A DNA stretch of 64,000 nucleotides from Chromatiaceae bacterium (GTDB lineage Bacteria; Pseudomonadota; Gammaproteobacteria; Chromatiales; Chromatiaceae): assembly GCA_024235215.1 (NCBI GenBank), contig JACKMU010000004.1:186001-250000 (forward strand), read 5' to 3'. The notes beneath the pieces are model-generated. The model was not told the DNA's origin. It saw only the letters and a list, made by a program, of their open reading frames with translations, and searched no databases. The translations under genes were made by a program, and so were the position numbers. How positions within the stretch are numbered: position 1 is the first letter of the stretch; each line of letters opens with the position of its first letter. Shown one piece after another: positions 61,179 through 64,000 of the stretch.

Positions 61179-62618
61179 ATGTCTACAACGATCGACATCG
61201 CTCGCAACACCCTGCTGGCTCCGGCCAATCTGCAGGAGAACCACATCGACCAGGTGATGGAGCAACTGCTCGCCGCCCGGATCGACGCAGCGGATATCTA
61301 TTTTCAGAGCAGCAGGCTGGAGTCCTGGGTGCTGGAAGACGGAATCATCAAGGAGGGCTCCTACAACATCGAACAGGGTGTGGGGGTGCGCGCGATGAGC
61401 GGTGAGAAGACCGGTTTCGCCTACACTGACGAGATCGAATTGCCGAGTCTGCTGGAGGCGGGACGCACCGCGCGCGCGATTGCACGCAGCGGCAGTCAGC
61501 GCGGCGTGCGCATTCAGGGCGTCGCCCGTAAGCACGACTACTATCAACCGATCAATCCGCTGACGACATTGACAGAGAGTGAAAAGGTCGCGCTGCTGCA
61601 GCGTCTGGATGCGGAGGCACGCCGCCAGGATCCCAGGGTGACTCAGGTGATCGCCAGTCTGGTGGCAGCGCATGATGTGGTGCTGGTGGCGCGCAGTGAT
61701 GGTCATCTCAGCGGTGATGTGCGTCCGCTGGTGCGCTGCAATGTGCATGTCATCGTCGAGCAGGATGGGCGGCGTGAGCAGGGTTCGAGTGGTGGGGGCG
61801 CCCGCGAGGGGTTCCATTTTTTCATCGATCAGGAGCGCGCGCTCGGCTACGCCCGTGAGGCGGTGCGTCAGGCGCTGGTCAATCTGGAGGCGGTCGCCGC
61901 TCCGGCGGGCACGATGCCCGTGGTACTCGGCCCCGGCTGGCCGGGGATACTGCTGCACGAGGCGATCGGCCATGGGCTGGAGGGTGATTTCAACCGCAAG
62001 GGCACCTCCGCCTTCTCCGGTCGCATCGGTCAGCGGGTTGCCACCCGGCACTGCACCGTCGTCGACGATGGCACCCTGCCGAACAGAAGGGGTTCGCTCA
62101 GCATCGATGACGAAGGCACCCCTGGCCAGAATACAGTGCTGATCGAGAAGGGTATCCTGCAGGGTTACATGCACGATCGACTGAACGCCCGGCTGATGGG
62201 AATGGAGTCGACCGGCAATGGGCGCCGGGAGTCTTATGCACATCTGCCCATGCCGCGTATGACCAACACTTATATGCTGCCCGGCGAGGAGGATCCGGCG
62301 GAGATCATCGCTTCAGTCAAGCGAGGGTTGTACGCGGTCAATTTTGGCGGTGGTCAAGTGGATATCACCTCCGGGAAGTTTGTCTTCTCCGCCAGCGAGG
62401 CATACCTGATCGAAAACGGCAGGATCACCGCACCGGTCAAAGGCGCCACCCTGATCGGTAACGGCCCCGACGTACTCACCAAGGTGAGCATGGTCGGCAA
62501 TGATCTGGAATTGGACAGCGGTGTGGGCACCTGCGGCAAAGAGGGTCAGAGCGTCCCGGTTGGCGTGGGGCAGCCCACATTGAAAGTGGATGAACTGACC
62601 GTCGGTGGCACCAACTGA
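61179..62618 (+). CDS. tldD: Metalloprotease subunit TldD
   Basis: Protease subunit of 479 residues that works with TldE/PmbA on unfolded peptides, including microcin B17 and CcdA. The zinc motif HEAIGHGLEGD is near residue 260. Further family features are GSSGGGAREGF and the C-terminal GTCGKEGQSVPVGVGQPTL. PmbA begins 20 bases after its stop, so the two subunits are co-expressed. Confidence 0.97.
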   Translation: MSTTIDIARNTLLAPANLQENHIDQVMEQLLAARIDAADIYFQSSRLESWVLEDGIIKEGSYNIEQGVGVRAMSGEKTGFAYTDEIELPSLLEAGRTARAIARSGSQRGVRIQGVARKHDYYQPINPLTTLTESEKVALLQRLDAEARRQDPRVTQVIASLVAAHDVVLVARSDGHLSGDVRPLVRCNVHVIVEQDGRREQGSSGGGAREGFHFFIDQERALGYAREAVRQALVNLEAVAAPAGTMPVVLGPGWPGILLHEAIGHGLEGDFNRKGTSAFSGRIGQRVATRHCTVVDDGTLPNRRGSLSIDDEGTPGQNTVLIEKGILQGYMHDRLNARLMGMESTGNGRRESYAHLPMPRMTNTYMLPGEEDPAEIIASVKRGLYAVNFGGGQVDITSGKFVFSASEAYLIENGRITAPVKGATLIGNGPDVLTKVSMVGNDLELDSGVGTCGKEGQSVPVGVGQPTLKVDELTVGGTN

Positions 62619-62637
62619 TAGCGGAACCTCAATACAG

Positions 62638-63972
62638 ATGAACGATTTGAATGAGCGCCAGGCGCAATTGCAGCAGATGGTCGAAGATATGCTGCGCGAG
62701 GCAGAGAGGCAGGGGGCCAGCGGCGCGGAGGCGGGGGTCAATTTCGATATTGGTCTCTCCGCGAGCATACGCCTCGGTGTCGTGGAGACGATCGAACATA
62801 CGCGCGATCAGGGGATGGGGGTCACCGTCTACTTCGGTCAGAGCAAAGGATCCGCGAGTACCTCGGATTTTAAACCCGAGGCGATCCGGGACACGGTTCG
62901 CGCCGCCTGCGATATCGCCCGCTTCACCAGTGCCGACCCCTGTAACGGCCTGGCCGACGCGGAGCTGATGGCGCGTGAGCAACCCGATCTGGATCTCTAC
63001 CATCCGTGGAATATCGATGTGGACCAGGCAATCGCAATCGGTATCGAGTGCGAAGCGGCAGCGCGTGACCTGGATCCGCGCATCACCAATTCAGAAGGCG
63101 CAACGCTCAACAGCCATCGCGGTATCCAGGTATACGGCAACAGCCACGGATTCATCGGGGGTTACCCAAGCAGCAGCCACAGCATCAGCTGTGCGGTGGT
63201 GGGCCAACAGGGTGACAGCATGCAACGCGACTACTGGTACACTTCGGCGCGTAGTCCCGAGGATCTGGAATCGGCACAGACGGTGGGTCGGTGTGCCGGT
63301 GAGCGAACCTTGGCCAGACTTGGTGCGCGTCAGATAAAAACCTGTGAGGCCGCGGTCATTTTCCAGGCCGAGATGGCGGTCAGCCTGTTACGCAGTCTGA
63401 CCGGTGCCATCAGAGGATCCGCACTCTACCGTCGCTCCTCGTTTCTGCTGGACCAGTTGGGACAGCAGATCTTCCCGGCATGCGTTCATATACACGAGAA
63501 TCCGTTACTGCCACGAGGGCTCGCGAGTGCGCCGTTCGACGCCGAAGGGGTAGCCACCGCTCCGAAGGATCTGGTGCGCGATGGTGTGCTGTGCAGCTAT
63601 GTCCTTGGAAGCTACTCGGCGCGTAAGCTCAAGATGCAGTCCACCGGTAACGCCGGTGGGGTGAGAAACCTGACCATCGACCCGGGTGAACTGGATCTGG
63701 CCGGACTGCTCAAAGAGATGGGCAGCGGCCTGCTGGTCACTGAACTGATGGGAAGCGGATTGAACATGGTGACCGGTGACTACTCCCGTGGCGCGGCAGG
63801 TTTCTGGGTGGAACATGGCGAGATCCAGTATCCGGTGGAGGAGATCACCATTGCCGGCAATATGCGTGACATGTTCGCGGGTGTGCAGGCGGTGGCCACA
63901 GATGTCGAACAGCGCGGCAGCATCCGCACCGGTTCCTGGTTGTTGCGACCGATGATGATCGCGGGCAGCTGA
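62638..63972 (+). CDS. pmbA: Metalloprotease subunit PmbA/TldE
   Basis: Partner of TldD, 444 residues, without the HEXXXH metal motif. Family features are IEHTRDQGMGVTVYFGQSKG near residue 55, SHSISCAVVG near 184 and the C-terminal region LLVTELMGSGLNMVTGDYSR followed by GAAGFWVEHGEIQYPVEE. ATG 62638 is used; an in-frame start at 62605 lies inside tldD. The stop lies 28 bases before the window end. Confidence 0.96.
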   Translation: MNDLNERQAQLQQMVEDMLREAERQGASGAEAGVNFDIGLSASIRLGVVETIEHTRDQGMGVTVYFGQSKGSASTSDFKPEAIRDTVRAACDIARFTSADPCNGLADAELMAREQPDLDLYHPWNIDVDQAIAIGIECEAAARDLDPRITNSEGATLNSHRGIQVYGNSHGFIGGYPSSSHSISCAVVGQQGDSMQRDYWYTSARSPEDLESAQTVGRCAGERTLARLGARQIKTCEAAVIFQAEMAVSLLRSLTGAIRGSALYRRSSFLLDQLGQQIFPACVHIHENPLLPRGLASAPFDAEGVATAPKDLVRDGVLCSYVLGSYSARKLKMQSTGNAGGVRNLTIDPGELDLAGLLKEMGSGLLVTELMGSGLNMVTGDYSRGAAGFWVEHGEIQYPVEEITIAGNMRDMFAGVQAVATDVEQRGSIRTGSWLLRPMMIAGS

Positions 63973-64000
63973 TCAAAGGTCCGGTAAATTTCGCTTGCAG

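Overview
The window is a 64 kb piece of chromosome from a gammaproteobacterium. The gene orders aroB-damX-gltB-gltD-hemE and rlmH-maf-rng-yhdP-nitrilase-tldD-pmbA are typical of that class. A methylmalonyl-CoA propionate pathway and a regulator resembling sulfide/persulfide sensors would fit a Chromatiales-like sulfur bacterium, but that lineage is inferred from gene content only. No rRNA, tRNA or CRISPR array was seen.

Layout. 1-10.9 kb: shikimate synthesis (aroB), a DamX-like cell-division ATPase/SPOR protein, glutamate synthase (gltBD) and uroporphyrinogen decarboxylase (hemE), all on plus. 10.9-17.5 kb, on minus: slyX, a BASS-type transporter, zapE, then an ArsR-type regulator that overlaps a REC-PAS protein, a large hybrid histidine kinase, and a PrxQ peroxiredoxin. 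17.5-19.5 kb: an accessory patch with hairpins, a long imperfect inverted repeat, a secreted thrombospondin-type-3 repeat protein and a DUF4160/DUF2442 gene pair. 19.5-27.7 kb: metH, an alkaline-phosphatase-like protein, bifunctional tyrA, a DsbA-family protein, endonuclease I and a CBS-domain protein. 28-39 kb: a full propionate to methylmalonyl-CoA/succinyl-CoA cluster (prpE, methylmalonyl-CoA mutase, two-subunit propionyl-CoA carboxylase, meaB, epimerase, a thioesterase) facing a FabD-like malonyltransferase.

39-52 kb is the most variable part: a membrane-anchored TAXI-type binding protein without its permease, msrA, a complete IS630-family element, a TIR-transmembrane gene joined to a zinc-ribbon/decapeptide-repeat gene, a GNAT gene whose 5' end is invaded by a 168 bp palindromic element, a cysteine-pair-rich unknown, a periplasmic sensor plus chemoreceptor pair, a lipoprotein, a HIT protein, a FeeM-like acyltransferase and a second TIR-transmembrane gene. 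53.6-64 kb returns to conserved housekeeping genes.

How the genes work together. PrpE activates propionate, the carboxylase makes (S)-methylmalonyl-CoA, the epimerase and B12-dependent mutase convert it to succinyl-CoA, and MeaB guards the mutase. MetH is a second B12 enzyme in the window. The best candidates for undescribed biology are the TIR-TM/zinc-ribbon-repeat pair at 43.2-44.4 kb and the ArsR/REC-PAS/hybrid-kinase operon at 13.3-17.0 kb, whose ArsR protein has two cysteines spaced exactly as in persulfide sensors.
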